Notes: generated from the letters alone by a model not told the origin. DNA of 64,000 nucleotides from Brevibacillus_H ginsengisoli (GCF_050113715.1 NZ_JBNJQR010000014.1:1-64000); one strand, 5' to 3'; counted from the first letter of the stretch, positions 49,213-58,243 are shown. A program made the numbers and translations.

Positions 49213-49968
49213 CTACTTCACCCGAGCCGGGAGAGGACTTCGCGCGCGATACACTTCGTACATCAACAAGGCAGCCGCTACAGATGCGTTCAAGGAAGTA
49301 ACTTGTCCAACCATCGGCAAACTGAACAGGAAGTCACAGTTGTCCCGAACCAATCGACTGATTCCCTTCCCCTCGCTTCCGATTACCAGTGCAAGCGGCA
49401 TGGTGAAATCGCCTTCACGGAAATCCTGTTTCGCGGAAGCATCAGTACCCGCAACCCAAACCCCTTGTTCCTTCAAATCCTCGATGGTTCTGACAATATT
49501 GGTAACTCGGGCAACCGGCACATATTCAATCGCTCCCGCCGATGCTTTGGCAACCGTTGCCGTTAAACTGACCGATCGTCTCTTGGGAATAATCACACCA
49601 TGCGCTCCCACCGCATCGGCGGTACGCAATATCGAGCCGAGATTATGAGGATCTTCCAACTCATCGAGAATGAGCAAGAAGGGAACTTCATTCTTCTCTT
49701 GGGCTCGGGCAAGGATATCTTCAACTTCCACGTAATCATACGCGGCAACGGATGCGATTACGCCCTGATGGTTATCCGTTCCTGACAATTGGTCCAGCTT
49801 CTTGCGATTAGCCGTCGTCACGATGACCCCATTATCCTTGGCTAAACCAAAAATTGGGCCCATCTGGTTCTTGTTGGCGCCTTCCGCAATCCAAATCTTG
49901 TTAATCGTTCGACCCGATCGTAGAGCTTCAATCACCGGATTCTTACCGACAATCCATTCTTCACTCAT
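49213..49968 (-). CDS. rlmB: 23S rRNA (guanosine(2251)-2'-O)-methyltransferase RlmB
   Basis: This 251-aa SPOUT methyltransferase has an N-terminal L30e-like substrate-binding domain and the trefoil-knot SAM motifs NLGSILRTADAVGAHGVII, LVIGSEGKGI and SLNASVAAALLMYE. It modifies G2251 in the P loop (by family assignment). Its start overlaps the mrnC stop (ATGA). In B. subtilis the orthologue is yacO. Confidence 0.95.
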   Translation of the reverse strand: MSEEWIVGKNPVIEALRSGRTINKIWIAEGANKNQMGPIFGLAKDNGVIVTTANRKKLDQLSGTDNHQGVIASVAAYDYVEVEDILARAQEKNEVPFLLILDELEDPHNLGSILRTADAVGAHGVIIPKRRSVSLTATVAKASAGAIEYVPVARVTNIVRTIEDLKEQGVWVAGTDASAKQDFREGDFTMPLALVIGSEGKGISRLVRDNCDFLFSLPMVGQVTSLNASVAAALLMYEVYRARSPLPARVK

Positions 49969-50381
49969 ACTTCTTGAACCCCTTCCACAATCTCAAATGC
50001 TTGTAACATGATTTCCGCAATACGTTCCTCTTCCCCTTGCAGGTACAAGTAGCCGATTAAAGCCTCGAGGGCTGTCGCGTGTCGATAGTCAATAATATCC
50101 GCATTCTTGGCAACGGAGCCAGATTTGGCATTCCGGCCCCGCTTCACTACGGATTGTTCTTCTTCGGTCAAAGTCGGCATCAGGTTTAAGAGAATATTGG
50201 CCTGCGCCTTGGCTGACACGTATCGTTTCGCTTCTTTATGCAGGTGATTAGGCTTAACCAGTCCACGAGCGATAAGATGATAGCGAACACAATGCGTATA
50301 CGTAGCATCCCCAAGAAACGCCCAAGCTAAGGGATTGGATTGTTTGGGATCACGAGTCAATTCTTCTTTTATCATCACCAT
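49965..50381 (-). CDS. mrnC: mini-ribonuclease III MrnC
   Basis: This is about 138 aa, an RNase III catalytic domain without a dsRNA-binding domain. The metal-binding acidic residues fall in AWAFLGDATYTH and TALEALIGYLYLQG. It matures 23S rRNA ends in Bacillus. It overlaps rlmB by 4 nt and follows cysS by 6 nt. The exact ATG (two candidates two codons apart at the start) is uncertain. Confidence 0.95.
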   Translation of the reverse strand: MVMIKEELTRDPKQSNPLAWAFLGDATYTHCVRYHLIARGLVKPNHLHKEAKRYVSAKAQANILLNLMPTLTEEEQSVVKRGRNAKSGSVAKNADIIDYRHATALEALIGYLYLQGEEERIAEIMLQAFEIVEGVQEV

Positions 50382-50387
50382 TACTCC

Positions 50388-51797
50388 TTATTTACGGCGC
50401 CAGCGGATTCCTTGCGGAGTATCTTCAAGAATGATGCCCTTCTCTTGCAGCAGATCCCGAATTTCATCAGCTCTTGCAAAATTACGCGCTTTGCGCGCTT
50501 CCGTCCGTTCAACGATGAGTTGTTCAATTTCTTCATCAAGCAGATCGGCGGTTGGTTCCTCGAGGATCAAACCAAGTACCTGACTTAATTCCAAGAGCAA
50601 AGCAGCATACGCTTTGAGTACCTCTGCCCCCACATTCGGATAGCGAAGATAGAGATTTGCTTCTTTGGCGGTATCAAACAACACCGTAATGGCATTCGCC
50701 GTATTGAAGTCATCGTCCATCTCTTGAATGAAACGATTACGCAAGTCCTCAATGATCTGTTTCTGTTCCTCTCCCACACCATTCGGTTCATCTTCACGAG
50801 CTGTTCCTTGGCGATGATTGATGTTGGCGAACGCCGTCTTGATGCGATCCAGTCCGTTAGCCGCTTGCTCAAGCAAATCATCACTAAAGTTGATTGGACT
50901 GCGATAATGACCGGTTAACAAGAAGAAGCGAATCAGCTGTCCACCATAGTGTGCCACCAAGTCCTTGAGTAACAAGAAATTCCCCTTGGACTTCGACATT
51001 TTCTCATTATTGAGATTCAGCATGGCATTATGCATCCAATAACGAGAGAATGGTTTGCCTGTCAAGCATTCGGATTGTGCGATCTCATTCTCGTGGTGAG
51101 GGAATACCAGGTCAGTTCCACCCGCATGAATGTCAATGGAGTCCCCTAAGAATTTCAGGGCCATTGCGGAGCACTCGATGTGCCAACCTGGACGTCCTTG
51201 ACCCCATGGGCTATCCCAGGAGATCTCGCCTTCTTTGGCAGCCTTCCAGAGTGCGAAGTCGATCGGGTTCTCTTTTTTCTCGCTCACCTCGATGCGTGCA
51301 CCCGCCAGTAAATCATCCAGCGGCTGGTGGGAGAGCTTGCCGTATTCGTTGAAGCGGCCTGTACGGAAGTAAACGTCCCCTTCGCTTTCATAGGCAAACC
51401 CCTTCTCAATCAATCCCTCCACGAACGAGATAATCTCCGGCATAGTTTGCATGACGCGCGGTTGGATATCCGGCAATTTCACATTTAAGGACTGCAGATC
51501 ACGATTATAGCCTTCTGTATATCGGTCAGCCACTTCACGAACCGTTGTTCCTTCCGCATTGGCTACCCGAATCAGCTTATCATCTACATCTGTAATATTT
51601 TGCACAAACGTGACATCATATCCGCGGTACTCCAAGTATCGTTTCACGGTATCAAAAACAATCGCCGGACGAGCGTTTCCAATGTGAATATAATTATAAA
51701 CAGTTGGACCGCACACATACATTTTTACTTTGCCCGGCTCAATCGTGACAAAATCTTCTTTACTTCGAGTCAACGTATTATATAACTGTATGCTCAT
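50388..51797 (-). CDS. cysS: cysteine--tRNA ligase
   Basis: This 469-aa class Ia synthetase has the HIGH-type motif YIHIGNARP, the KMSKS loop EKMSKSKGN, and zinc ligands in CGPTVYNY, ECSAMAL and HHENE. It is cotranscribed with cysE (20-nt overlap) under the cysteine T-box, so charging of tRNA-Cys and cysteine synthesis share one sensor. Confidence 0.98.
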   Translation of the reverse strand: MSIQLYNTLTRSKEDFVTIEPGKVKMYVCGPTVYNYIHIGNARPAIVFDTVKRYLEYRGYDVTFVQNITDVDDKLIRVANAEGTTVREVADRYTEGYNRDLQSLNVKLPDIQPRVMQTMPEIISFVEGLIEKGFAYESEGDVYFRTGRFNEYGKLSHQPLDDLLAGARIEVSEKKENPIDFALWKAAKEGEISWDSPWGQGRPGWHIECSAMALKFLGDSIDIHAGGTDLVFPHHENEIAQSECLTGKPFSRYWMHNAMLNLNNEKMSKSKGNFLLLKDLVAHYGGQLIRFFLLTGHYRSPINFSDDLLEQAANGLDRIKTAFANINHRQGTAREDEPNGVGEEQKQIIEDLRNRFIQEMDDDFNTANAITVLFDTAKEANLYLRYPNVGAEVLKAYAALLLELSQVLGLILEEPTADLLDEEIEQLIVERTEARKARNFARADEIRDLLQEKGIILEDTPQGIRWRRK

Positions 51798-52443
51798 TGT
51801 TCTTTCTTTCCTCCCTTACTTGGTTCAACTCATGACGAAGTTGTTCGATCTCTTTCTGCATCTGACGCAACATATCGGCTGTTGGGTCAGGCATATTACA
51901 GTGGTCAAAATCAGCCGTGACACGCTTGCCGTCCTGAACCACGATTTTACCTGGAATTCCAACTACCGTCGAATTCGACGGAACCTCTTGAAGTACGACA
52001 GAACCAGCCCCGATTTTACTGTTATCGCCAATTTTGAACGAACCCAAAACTTTTGCTCCTGAAGCAATGATGACATTGCTGCCAATTGTCGGGTGACGCT
52101 TCCCTTTTTCTTTTCCCGTTCCCCCAAGTGTAACGCCCTGATAGATCGTGACGTTGTCTCCGATCTCACACGTTTCACCGATCACGACTCCGGCCCCATG
52201 ATCGATAAAAAGCTTATTGCCAATCCTAGCACCCGGATGAATTTCGATTAAGGTGAAGAACCGAGCTGTTTGTGAAACAATCCGCGCTAACATAAACCAA
52301 CCATTTTTCCACAGCTTATGAGCTATCCTGTGTCCCCATATCGCATGCAGTCCCGCATAGGTAAGTATGACCTCAAGCTTACTGCGCGCAGCAGGGTCAC
52401 GTTCAAATACAGCTTCTATATCATCTCTAAAAGTTTGCCACAT
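51778..52443 (-). CDS. cysE: serine O-acetyltransferase
   Basis: This is 221 aa. An N-terminal helical domain (DDIEAVFERDPAARSKLEV) is followed by left-handed beta-helix hexapeptide repeats, with the catalytic stretch HPGARIGNKLFIDHGAGVVIGE, making O-acetylserine for cysteine synthesis. A coiled Glu/Gln-rich tail follows. ATG at 52443 follows GGAGGGTCATTTTC; the longer frame runs into the leader. The first gene after the T-box. Confidence 0.97.
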   Translation of the reverse strand: MWQTFRDDIEAVFERDPAARSKLEVILTYAGLHAIWGHRIAHKLWKNGWFMLARIVSQTARFFTLIEIHPGARIGNKLFIDHGAGVVIGETCEIGDNVTIYQGVTLGGTGKEKGKRHPTIGSNVIIASGAKVLGSFKIGDNSKIGAGSVVLQEVPSNSTVVGIPGKIVVQDGKRVTADFDHCNMPDPTADMLRQMQKEIEQLRHELNQVREERKNNEHTVI

Positions 52444-52759
52444 GAAAATGACCCTCCTTCTAAGGTTAACCCCTAATCGGCAATATAAAAACACCGCCTC
52501 TATTGCCTACATCATATAGGCACAGAGACGGTGTAAACCGCGGTTCCACTCTGCTTAAGTCACACAAATGTGACCTCGCTCGTTTCCCAATAACGGTGGG
52601 GTCCCGGCCACTCCTTACTTAGCATGGTAAATCCATGTGTTCAGGGGGCTGCTCCCAGGTGCATTTCGGAAGGTTGTGCTAGACGACTTTCACCATTGTC
52701 ATCCTCTCTGAAAGACACAGTCCCTTCTTACTTCTCCTGTTCTACGCGTTCTATTTCAT
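52444..52759 (-). promoter_or_regulatory. cysteine T-box riboswitch controlling cysE-cysS
   Basis: This 316-nt gene-free leader contains the T-box TGGAACCGCGG (52538-52548), which pairs with the uncharged tRNA acceptor end, and a specifier loop with TGC (Cys, 52661-52663) in the context GAAATGCACC. Uncharged tRNA-Cys is expected to stabilise the antiterminator and allow transcription of cysE-cysS. The specifier fits the downstream genes exactly. Confidence 0.93.
52486..52536 (-). terminator. T-box regulated terminator
   Basis: ACACCG, CTCT and GCCTA pair stepwise with TAGGC, AGAG and CGGTGT, followed by TTTTTAT, directly downstream of the T-box sequence. It competes with the antiterminator. 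Confidence 0.88.
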
Positions 52760-54241
52760 TTATTCGTTAACAATTTTATCTAAATTGTTCAAGACTCGTT
52801 CAATCCGCGCAAACACCTGTTCACGACCGATCAAGAAGAGCGATTGTCCCAGGTCACGTCCGTGCGCTTGACCCGTAATCGCGACACGAACTGGCATGAA
52901 AAGAGCTTTTCCTTTGTGTCCAGTTTCTTTTTGAACGGCCTTTAAGGAAGCATTAATGACTTCTACAGTATATTCTGACGCTGCTTCAAGGTGTTTCTTG
53001 AAGGCATCGAGAACAACTGGAACTTGTTCTTCTTTCAATACATCCTTCGCTTCTTCATCGTACACTACTTCATCCAGGAAGAAAAGAGCGGACAAAGGAA
53101 CGATCTGCGCGCAATAGGACATTTGTTCCTGATAAAGCGCCACAATACCACGTACACGATCAAGTGTAGCTTCGGAAGGATTCTCTTCTACAAAGCCTGC
53201 CTTCTGCAGATGCGGCAAGCAGAGTTCAAAAATATCTTCAACCGGACGTTGCTTGATATAGTGGTTGTTCATCCAGTTCATCTTCGTGGTATCGAAAACG
53301 GCTGGCGATTTGTTCACACGGTCAAATGAGAAGAGGTCGATCAGCTTCTCTTTGGAGAAAATCTCTTCTTCCCCACCTGGAGACCAGCCCAGAAGAACAA
53401 GGAAGTTCACAATCGCTTCAGGCAAGAAGCCTAAATCGCGATACTGTTCAATAAACTGAAGGATGCTCTCATCGCGCTTACTCATTTTCTTGCCATCTTG
53501 ATTCAAGATCAACGCCAAGTGAGCAAATTGCGGCGGCTCCCAACCAAACGCTTCGTAGATCATCAGCTGACGAGGCGTATTGGAGAGATGCTCTTCCCCA
53601 CGCGCAACATGGGAAATCTTCATGAGATAATCGTCAATGACAACCGCAAAGTTATACGTTGGAATTCCGTCAGGACGGCAGATTACGAAGTCTCCCATTT
53701 CCTTGGATTCAAATGTTACCTGTCCACGGATCATATCGTTTACCACATACGTACGATCATCCGGTACAAGGAAATGAATCGCTGGAACACGTCCTTCCGA
53801 TTCGTATTGCGCTTTTTGCTCAGGGGTTACCGTACGGTGCTTTTCAGCAATGCGCGGAGTCTCACCACGAGCGACTTGCTCTTCACGCTCCGCATCCAAT
53901 TCTTCTTTGGACGCATAGCAGTAATAAGCTTTGCCTTCTTCAAGCAGCTGGTCTAAATATTTTCGGAAAATGTCCAGACGTTCCATCTGTCTGTATGGCG
54001 CGTATGGGCCCCCGATGTCATCGCCTTCATCCCATTCCACTCCAAGCCACTTCAGGTTCTCCATCTGTTTCTCAGCCGCGTTCTCTACGTTGCGGATTTG
54101 GTCTGTATCTTCAATACGTACGATGAATTGTCCACCGTTGCGTCGTGCGTACAAATAATTAAATAATGCCGTACGCGCTCCCCCGATATGCAAATGTCCT
54201 GTTGGACTTGGCGCGTACCGCAAACGAAACTCGTTAGCCAT
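52760..54241 (-). CDS. gltX: glutamate--tRNA ligase
   Basis: This is 493 aa with the class I motifs PSPTGHLHIGGARTALFNYL and KKMSKRDES. In Bacilli this enzyme also charges tRNA-Gln with glutamate for later amidation. It lies upstream of the cysE T-box, as in B. subtilis. A probable promoter overlaps the end of ispF. ATG at 54241 has AAGGATGGTGTCATC upstream. Confidence 0.98.
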   Translation of the reverse strand: MANEFRLRYAPSPTGHLHIGGARTALFNYLYARRNGGQFIVRIEDTDQIRNVENAAEKQMENLKWLGVEWDEGDDIGGPYAPYRQMERLDIFRKYLDQLLEEGKAYYCYASKEELDAEREEQVARGETPRIAEKHRTVTPEQKAQYESEGRVPAIHFLVPDDRTYVVNDMIRGQVTFESKEMGDFVICRPDGIPTYNFAVVIDDYLMKISHVARGEEHLSNTPRQLMIYEAFGWEPPQFAHLALILNQDGKKMSKRDESILQFIEQYRDLGFLPEAIVNFLVLLGWSPGGEEEIFSKEKLIDLFSFDRVNKSPAVFDTTKMNWMNNHYIKQRPVEDIFELCLPHLQKAGFVEENPSEATLDRVRGIVALYQEQMSYCAQIVPLSALFFLDEVVYDEEAKDVLKEEQVPVVLDAFKKHLEAASEYTVEVINASLKAVQKETGHKGKALFMPVRVAITGQAHGRDLGQSLFLIGREQVFARIERVLNNLDKIVNE

Positions 54242-54290
54242 GATGACACCATCCTTAATTATTCTTTATCCATATGTATACATGTCATAC

Positions 54291-54319
54291 ATGATACACC
54301 TTCGTTTATACCTTGACAA
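54291..54319 (-). promoter_or_regulatory. candidate promoter of gltX
   Basis: The -35 box is TTGTCA (54314-54319, inside the last codons of ispF) and the -10 box TATCAT (54291-54296), with a 17-nt spacer. Confidence 0.6.
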
Positions 54320-54785
54320 GCAAGCATACAGCCTGTGCGGCAATCCCTTCACCGCGTCCGGTAAAGCCTAATTTTTCTGTCGTTGTCGCTTTCAAATTCA
54401 CTTGGGACAACTCTTCTGCATCCAGCGCCTTGGCAATGATCTCCCTCATCTGCGGGATGTGAGGCGCCATTTTGGGAGCTTGAGCGATGATGGTCGCGTC
54501 CACATTGCCCAGCTTGTAGCCTTTGTTCTTCACAATTCCCCACACATGATGCAGAAGCTTCAGACTGTCTGCGTCTTTAAACGCTGGATCGGTATCCGGA
54601 AAATGCCTGCCAATATCGCCCTCCCCAATCGCTCCCAGAATCGCATCGGCAATGGTATGCAGTAATACATCAGCATCGGAGTGCCCTAACAACCCTTTGT
54701 CATAAGGAATCGTGACCCCTCCGATAATCAGTGGACGCCCCTCAACCAGTTGATGAACGTCGAAACCTTGTCCTACTCGCATCAT
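54306..54785 (-). CDS. ispF: 2-C-methyl-D-erythritol 2,4-cyclodiphosphate synthase
   Basis: This 159-aa trimeric MEP-pathway enzyme has GFDVHQL (zinc-binding Asp and His), GLLGHSDADVLLH and DATIIAQAP. It acts after IspE, cyclising CDP-ME 2-phosphate on the way to isoprenoids. It lies 6 nt after ispD, the pair common in Bacilli. Confidence 0.97.
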   Translation of the reverse strand: MMRVGQGFDVHQLVEGRPLIIGGVTIPYDKGLLGHSDADVLLHTIADAILGAIGEGDIGRHFPDTDPAFKDADSLKLLHHVWGIVKNKGYKLGNVDATIIAQAPKMAPHIPQMREIIAKALDAEELSQVNLKATTTEKLGFTGRGEGIAAQAVCLLVKV

Positions 54786-54791
54786 AAGTAC

Positions 54792-55487
54792 CTACTCCCG
54801 TTCTTTTCTTTTCCGTAAGATTTCTTCTCCGAACCACAAATCGTCCGGCGTGGTGATTTTGATATTCTCATAACTCCCCATGATCACACTGACGGGTTGA
54901 CCCAGCCATTCCACCAGCATGGCATCATCGGTTCCCAACTGATTCGTTTCATTAGCCTTCTGATGGGCTTCCTTCAGCAGTGACAAACGGAATGCCTGTG
55001 GAGTTTGTACCGAGTACAGGCTTTGTCGTTCAGGCGTGGATTGAACGATACCGGCCTGATTGACCACTTTGATGGTATCCTTGACGGGTACAGCCATTAC
55101 GGTCGCCTGGTCGAATCGAACCTGTGTGATAATCGCTTGAATTTGTTCGTCCGTAATAAACGGTCTTGCTCCATCATGAACCAATACGTATTCAATAGAA
55201 TCGGATAATTTATGAAGTCCTGACCTTACGCTATCTTGTCGCTCGGCACCGCCAATCGTAACCTTGATCCTGTCCTGATACGGGACGGTAGTCAGCCAGT
55301 TTAGGACTTCTTGATAATCCAGTTCACTTACGACCAGAATCGTCTCCTTAATTAGAGGATGTGTGGCAAAACGTTCAACGGTATGTGCCAAGATTGACTT
55401 CCCCGCAAGCGAGAGCCAAAGCTTGTTGCCGTTTGCCCCCATCCGTTTGCCCGAACCAGCCGCTACGATTACAGCACCAATACTCAC
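54792..55487 (-). CDS. ispD: 2-C-methyl-D-erythritol 4-phosphate cytidylyltransferase
   Basis: This 231-aa nucleotidyltransferase has the loop AVIVAAGSGKRMG at its N-terminus, with VLVHDGARPF and the CTP-binding DDAMLVEWL further on. It makes CDP-ME in the MEP pathway. GTG at 55487 is chosen because GGAGAGG lies 5-7 nt upstream; the frame could open earlier at an ATG that overlaps this site. Confidence 0.95.
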   Translation of the reverse strand: MSIGAVIVAAGSGKRMGANGNKLWLSLAGKSILAHTVERFATHPLIKETILVVSELDYQEVLNWLTTVPYQDRIKVTIGGAERQDSVRSGLHKLSDSIEYVLVHDGARPFITDEQIQAIITQVRFDQATVMAVPVKDTIKVVNQAGIVQSTPERQSLYSVQTPQAFRLSLLKEAHQKANETNQLGTDDAMLVEWLGQPVSVIMGSYENIKITTPDDLWFGEEILRKRKERE

Positions 55488-55571
55488 TAAAATCCTCTCC
55501 ATTAATTGCAATTCTACAGCTTACGCCTATTGTACCACTGAGAGAATCCACGGCCTAGACGAGTAGCCGTG

Positions 55572-55620
55572 AAAAGAAAAGCGGCATCCTCCCCACTGTT
55601 GCAGCGGGAAGAATGCCTGC
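55572..55620 (-). terminator. probable terminator after yacL
   Basis: On the minus strand a GC-rich imperfect stem (GGCAGGCATTCTTCCC with GGGGAGGATGCCGC) is followed by TTTTCTTTTC. The T-run is interrupted, so read-through to ispD is possible. Confidence 0.6.
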
Positions 55621-55630
55621 CTTCGCGAAC

Positions 55631-56722
55631 CTATAATGCTTTTTCCAGAAGCTTCGGCTTGGCAAAAATCATTCGTCCCGCCGATGTTTGAAGTACACTC
55701 GTTACCAATACTTCAATATCTGATCCGATGTACTCACGACCGCCTTCAACGACGATCATCGTTCCGTCATCGAGATACGCCACACCTTGGCCGTATTCCT
55801 TACCGTCTTTGATCACTTGGACTGTCATTTCTTCTCCAGGCAACACAACTGGTTTCACGGCGTTGGCCAAATCGTTAATATTCAACACAGGAACACCCTG
55901 AAGTTCACATACTTTATTCAGGTTGAAGTCGTTGGTGACAACCTTCCCGTTTAATACTTTGGCCAGCTTGATCAGCTTGCTGTCCACCTCAGCCACATCT
56001 TCAAAGTCGCCTTCCCAGATTTGCACCTTGACCTTCAATTCCTTCTGGATCTTGTTGAGAATATCAAGTCCTCGGCGTCCTCTGTTGCGTTTGAGTATAT
56101 CGGAAGAATCGGCAATATGCTGCAGCTCCTCCAAAACAAAGCCCGGAATCACCAAAGCTCCTTCAATAAATCCTGTTCGACAGATATCTGCGATGCGACC
56201 ATCAATGATGACGCTTGTATCCAAAATTTTATGTTCCACGTTTGCCGCAATACCGCCAGCCTCTTTCTTCGCTTTGTCTTTACGACCAATGGAGAAGAGA
56301 GCCATAATTTCGTCGCGTTTGCGGAATCCCACCTGAAATCCCAGGTAACCAAGTAAGCAAGAAACAATCAGTGGCAAGAAGTTTCCCAGTACCGGAATTT
56401 TAATACTGTTGATGGGCAGGAATAATAAAAAGGCTACAATAAGTCCAATAATCAATCCCATCGCACCGAACATCACATCTGTAATGGGTAACTTCAGCAG
56501 AGTTTCTTCTCCCCAGCGAATGGTGCGTACGACGTAATCAACCACCCATTTCGAAATCAGGAAAAAGAGCAATGCTCCCAAAACAGCGCCAACATACTCA
56601 ACTCCTTGAAATTCACCAAAATTCAACAGAGAGTTGAGAAGATGAAACAGATCAGGTCCAAAATGAAATCCTAATCCGCCACCTACAATGACAAAAAATA
56701 CTTGAAACACTCGGTTTAACAT
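55631..56722 (-). CDS. PIN/TRAM-domain membrane protein YacL
   Basis: This 363-aa protein has about four transmembrane segments (to about residue 130), then a PIN nuclease-like domain (ILDTSVIIDGRIADIC, ending DFNLNKVCEL) and a C-terminal TRAM domain (about 295-355) that could bind RNA. The function of this family in Bacillus is not firmly known; an RNA-targeting role is inferred. It is transcribed from two tandem promoters and lies before ispD. Confidence 0.9.
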   Translation of the reverse strand: MLNRVFQVFFVIVGGGLGFHFGPDLFHLLNSLLNFGEFQGVEYVGAVLGALLFFLISKWVVDYVVRTIRWGEETLLKLPITDVMFGAMGLIIGLIVAFLLFLPINSIKIPVLGNFLPLIVSCLLGYLGFQVGFRKRDEIMALFSIGRKDKAKKEAGGIAANVEHKILDTSVIIDGRIADICRTGFIEGALVIPGFVLEELQHIADSSDILKRNRGRRGLDILNKIQKELKVKVQIWEGDFEDVAEVDSKLIKLAKVLNGKVVTNDFNLNKVCELQGVPVLNINDLANAVKPVVLPGEEMTVQVIKDGKEYGQGVAYLDDGTMIVVEGGREYIGSDIEVLVTSVLQTSAGRMIFAKPKLLEKAL

Positions 56723-56813
56723 GGTTTCACCTCCTTTTATTAATATAGACAGATGCTCTCCAGAAAAAACCTGTTACATAAGAAAGTCTGAAATTGTTTC
56801 ATACTTAATCCCC

Positions 56814-56843
56814 ACTATATCAAATATTTTTTTGTTGTGTCAA
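56814..56843 (-). promoter_or_regulatory. yacL promoter P2
   Basis: Consensus TTGACA (56838-56843) and TATAGT (56814-56819) with an 18-nt spacer. Confidence 0.75.
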
Positions 56844-56854
56844 ATGAGCACAAG

Positions 56855-56884
56855 ATTTTACCACAACAGACAAATCCTAGTCAA
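56855..56884 (-). promoter_or_regulatory. yacL promoter P1
   Basis: TTGACT (56879-56884) and TAAAAT (56855-56860) with an 18-nt spacer, 41 nt upstream of P2. Confidence 0.65.
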
Positions 56885-56916
56885 CAAAAACGCAACTTAG
56901 TCTCAATTTTTTAAAT

Positions 56917-56946
56917 TTGACAGCCTAAAACACCGCTTCGTATAAT
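56917..56946 (+). promoter_or_regulatory. consensus sigma-A promoter of the MazG-like gene
   Basis: TTGACA (56917-56922) and TATAAT (56941-56946) both match the consensus exactly, with an 18-nt spacer. It places the transcription start near 56953, so the ATG at 56948 cannot be the translation start. Confidence 0.88.
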
Positions 56947-57010
56947 AATGAAAAATACGTTAAAATATTCTGACAAAATCTCAAACCATCCCTATTCCGA
57001 GGTGATTTCA

Positions 57011-57406
57011 TTGGATAAAAACTTACTGGACGATTTTCAAGATCAAGTCGCTGATTTGTTGATCCGCCATAGAAGCATTCTAGACGTGATTTCCAAAACG
57101 CAAGAAGCCACTTCCCGAATTAACCGAGCGATTACCAAAGCCGTAACCGAATGTGGCTGCATTCAGGTAAACGGAAAAAAACAATCCTATGATGATAACA
57201 AAAACTTAAACGAGAACCGGGACTTGCTTCACACGCATTTGGATGGGCAGCTTTGTGAACACTGCCATGAGGTTCTCGTCGCCGAGCTGGGTAAAAATTT
57301 CTTTTATCTTGCCGCACTCTGTAACACTGTAGATATTCAATTAACGGACGTATTAAAACGAGAATCAGAACGCCTAAACACCCTTGGCGTATTTAATCTA
57401 TCCTAG
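57011..57406 (+). CDS. MazG-like small protein with CxC/CxxC cysteines, function unknown
   Basis: This encodes 131 aa from TTG at 57011, which has GAGGTGA 6-7 nt upstream; the ATG at 56948 lies before the expected mRNA start. The C-terminal part (AELGKNFFYLAALCNTVDIQ) resembles the end of MazG/NTP-pyrophosphohydrolase all-alpha domains, but the metal-binding Asp of E-x2-D is Lys here, so catalysis by that route is unlikely. C48 and C50 (ECGC) with C82 and C85 (CEHC) and nearby His could bind a metal. It is the only plus-strand gene between 31 kb and the right edge. I do not recognise a named function. Confidence 0.72.
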   Translation: MDKNLLDDFQDQVADLLIRHRSILDVISKTQEATSRINRAITKAVTECGCIQVNGKKQSYDDNKNLNENRDLLHTHLDGQLCEHCHEVLVAELGKNFFYLAALCNTVDIQLTDVLKRESERLNTLGVFNLS

Positions 57407-57470
57407 AGAATTTGTGCCTATACGTATATAAGTACGAACGAGCAACAAAAAAAGTTGCAAGACAATGCAA

Positions 57471-57502
57471 AAACCCGCTGAAAAAATCAGCGGGTTTCTT
57501 TA
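57471..57502. terminator. bidirectional terminator between the MazG-like gene and pssA
   Basis: AAACCCGCTG and CAGCGGGTTT form a 10-bp perfect stem with T-runs on both strands. Confidence 0.88.
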
Positions 57503-57514
57503 TTACTCCATAGC

Positions 57515-58243
57515 TTATTCAAAAGGGAGTGAATTATCTTCTTTTGCGTTCCCTTTTTTAAATTTTCTTATCAAAATCTCAACGTTTTTTTTTATTCCAT
57601 ATAAAGCATAAAGCGCTAACGGCAAGAAGACGATTTTCGGGAACTGCTGAGGGAATTTCAAAGCTACGATAAGGACAACAGCCACGATAACTGGTGTAAT
57701 CCAATACGCTGCTTTAGGGATACCCACCTTTTTAAAATTTGGATATTTGATCTTCGAAACCATGAGGAAGGCCAGTACCAGCATTCCAAAAGCAAGTGAA
57801 CCTAACGGAAAGAAATTATGGTATAACGCAAGTGTTGCTAGAACGCCACCAGCTGCTGTGATTGGCAGCCCGATAAAGTAGCCCGGCACTCCGGCTTGAA
57901 CATTAAATCGAGCAAGGCGCAAGGCGCCGCAAATCGGGAAAACAGCTGTAATAAAGATTCCGATCAATTGCAATTCATTTAGAGACACAACATACATAAT
58001 AAACGCTGGAGCGACTCCAAATGTAATGACATCCGACAAGGAGTCCAACTCTTTGCCAAATTCGCTTTGCACATTTAACAAACGAGCGACGCGCCCATCT
58101 AATCCATCCAACAACATGCCGACAATGACGGTGATCGCTGCATAATCTACGTATTGATTCCCTTGAAATGCGAGGATAATGGCTACGATCCCCAGAAATA
58201 GATTGCCTACAGTCAGCATATTCGGTAATGCTTTTACCAGCAT
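57515..58243 (-). CDS. pssA: CDP-diacylglycerol--serine O-phosphatidyltransferase
   Basis: This is 242 aa with several transmembrane helices and the CDP-alcohol phosphotransferase signature DGLDGRVAR...G...D...D (about residue 45-70). It makes phosphatidylserine, precursor of phosphatidylethanolamine. ATG at 58243 follows GGAGGTACTT; the longer open frame runs back into disA. It lies 55 nt after disA; in B. subtilis pssA is elsewhere. Confidence 0.94.
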   Translation of the reverse strand: MLVKALPNMLTVGNLFLGIVAIILAFQGNQYVDYAAITVIVGMLLDGLDGRVARLLNVQSEFGKELDSLSDVITFGVAPAFIMYVVSLNELQLIGIFITAVFPICGALRLARFNVQAGVPGYFIGLPITAAGGVLATLALYHNFFPLGSLAFGMLVLAFLMVSKIKYPNFKKVGIPKAAYWITPVIVAVVLIVALKFPQQFPKIVFLPLALYALYGIKKNVEILIRKFKKGNAKEDNSLPFE

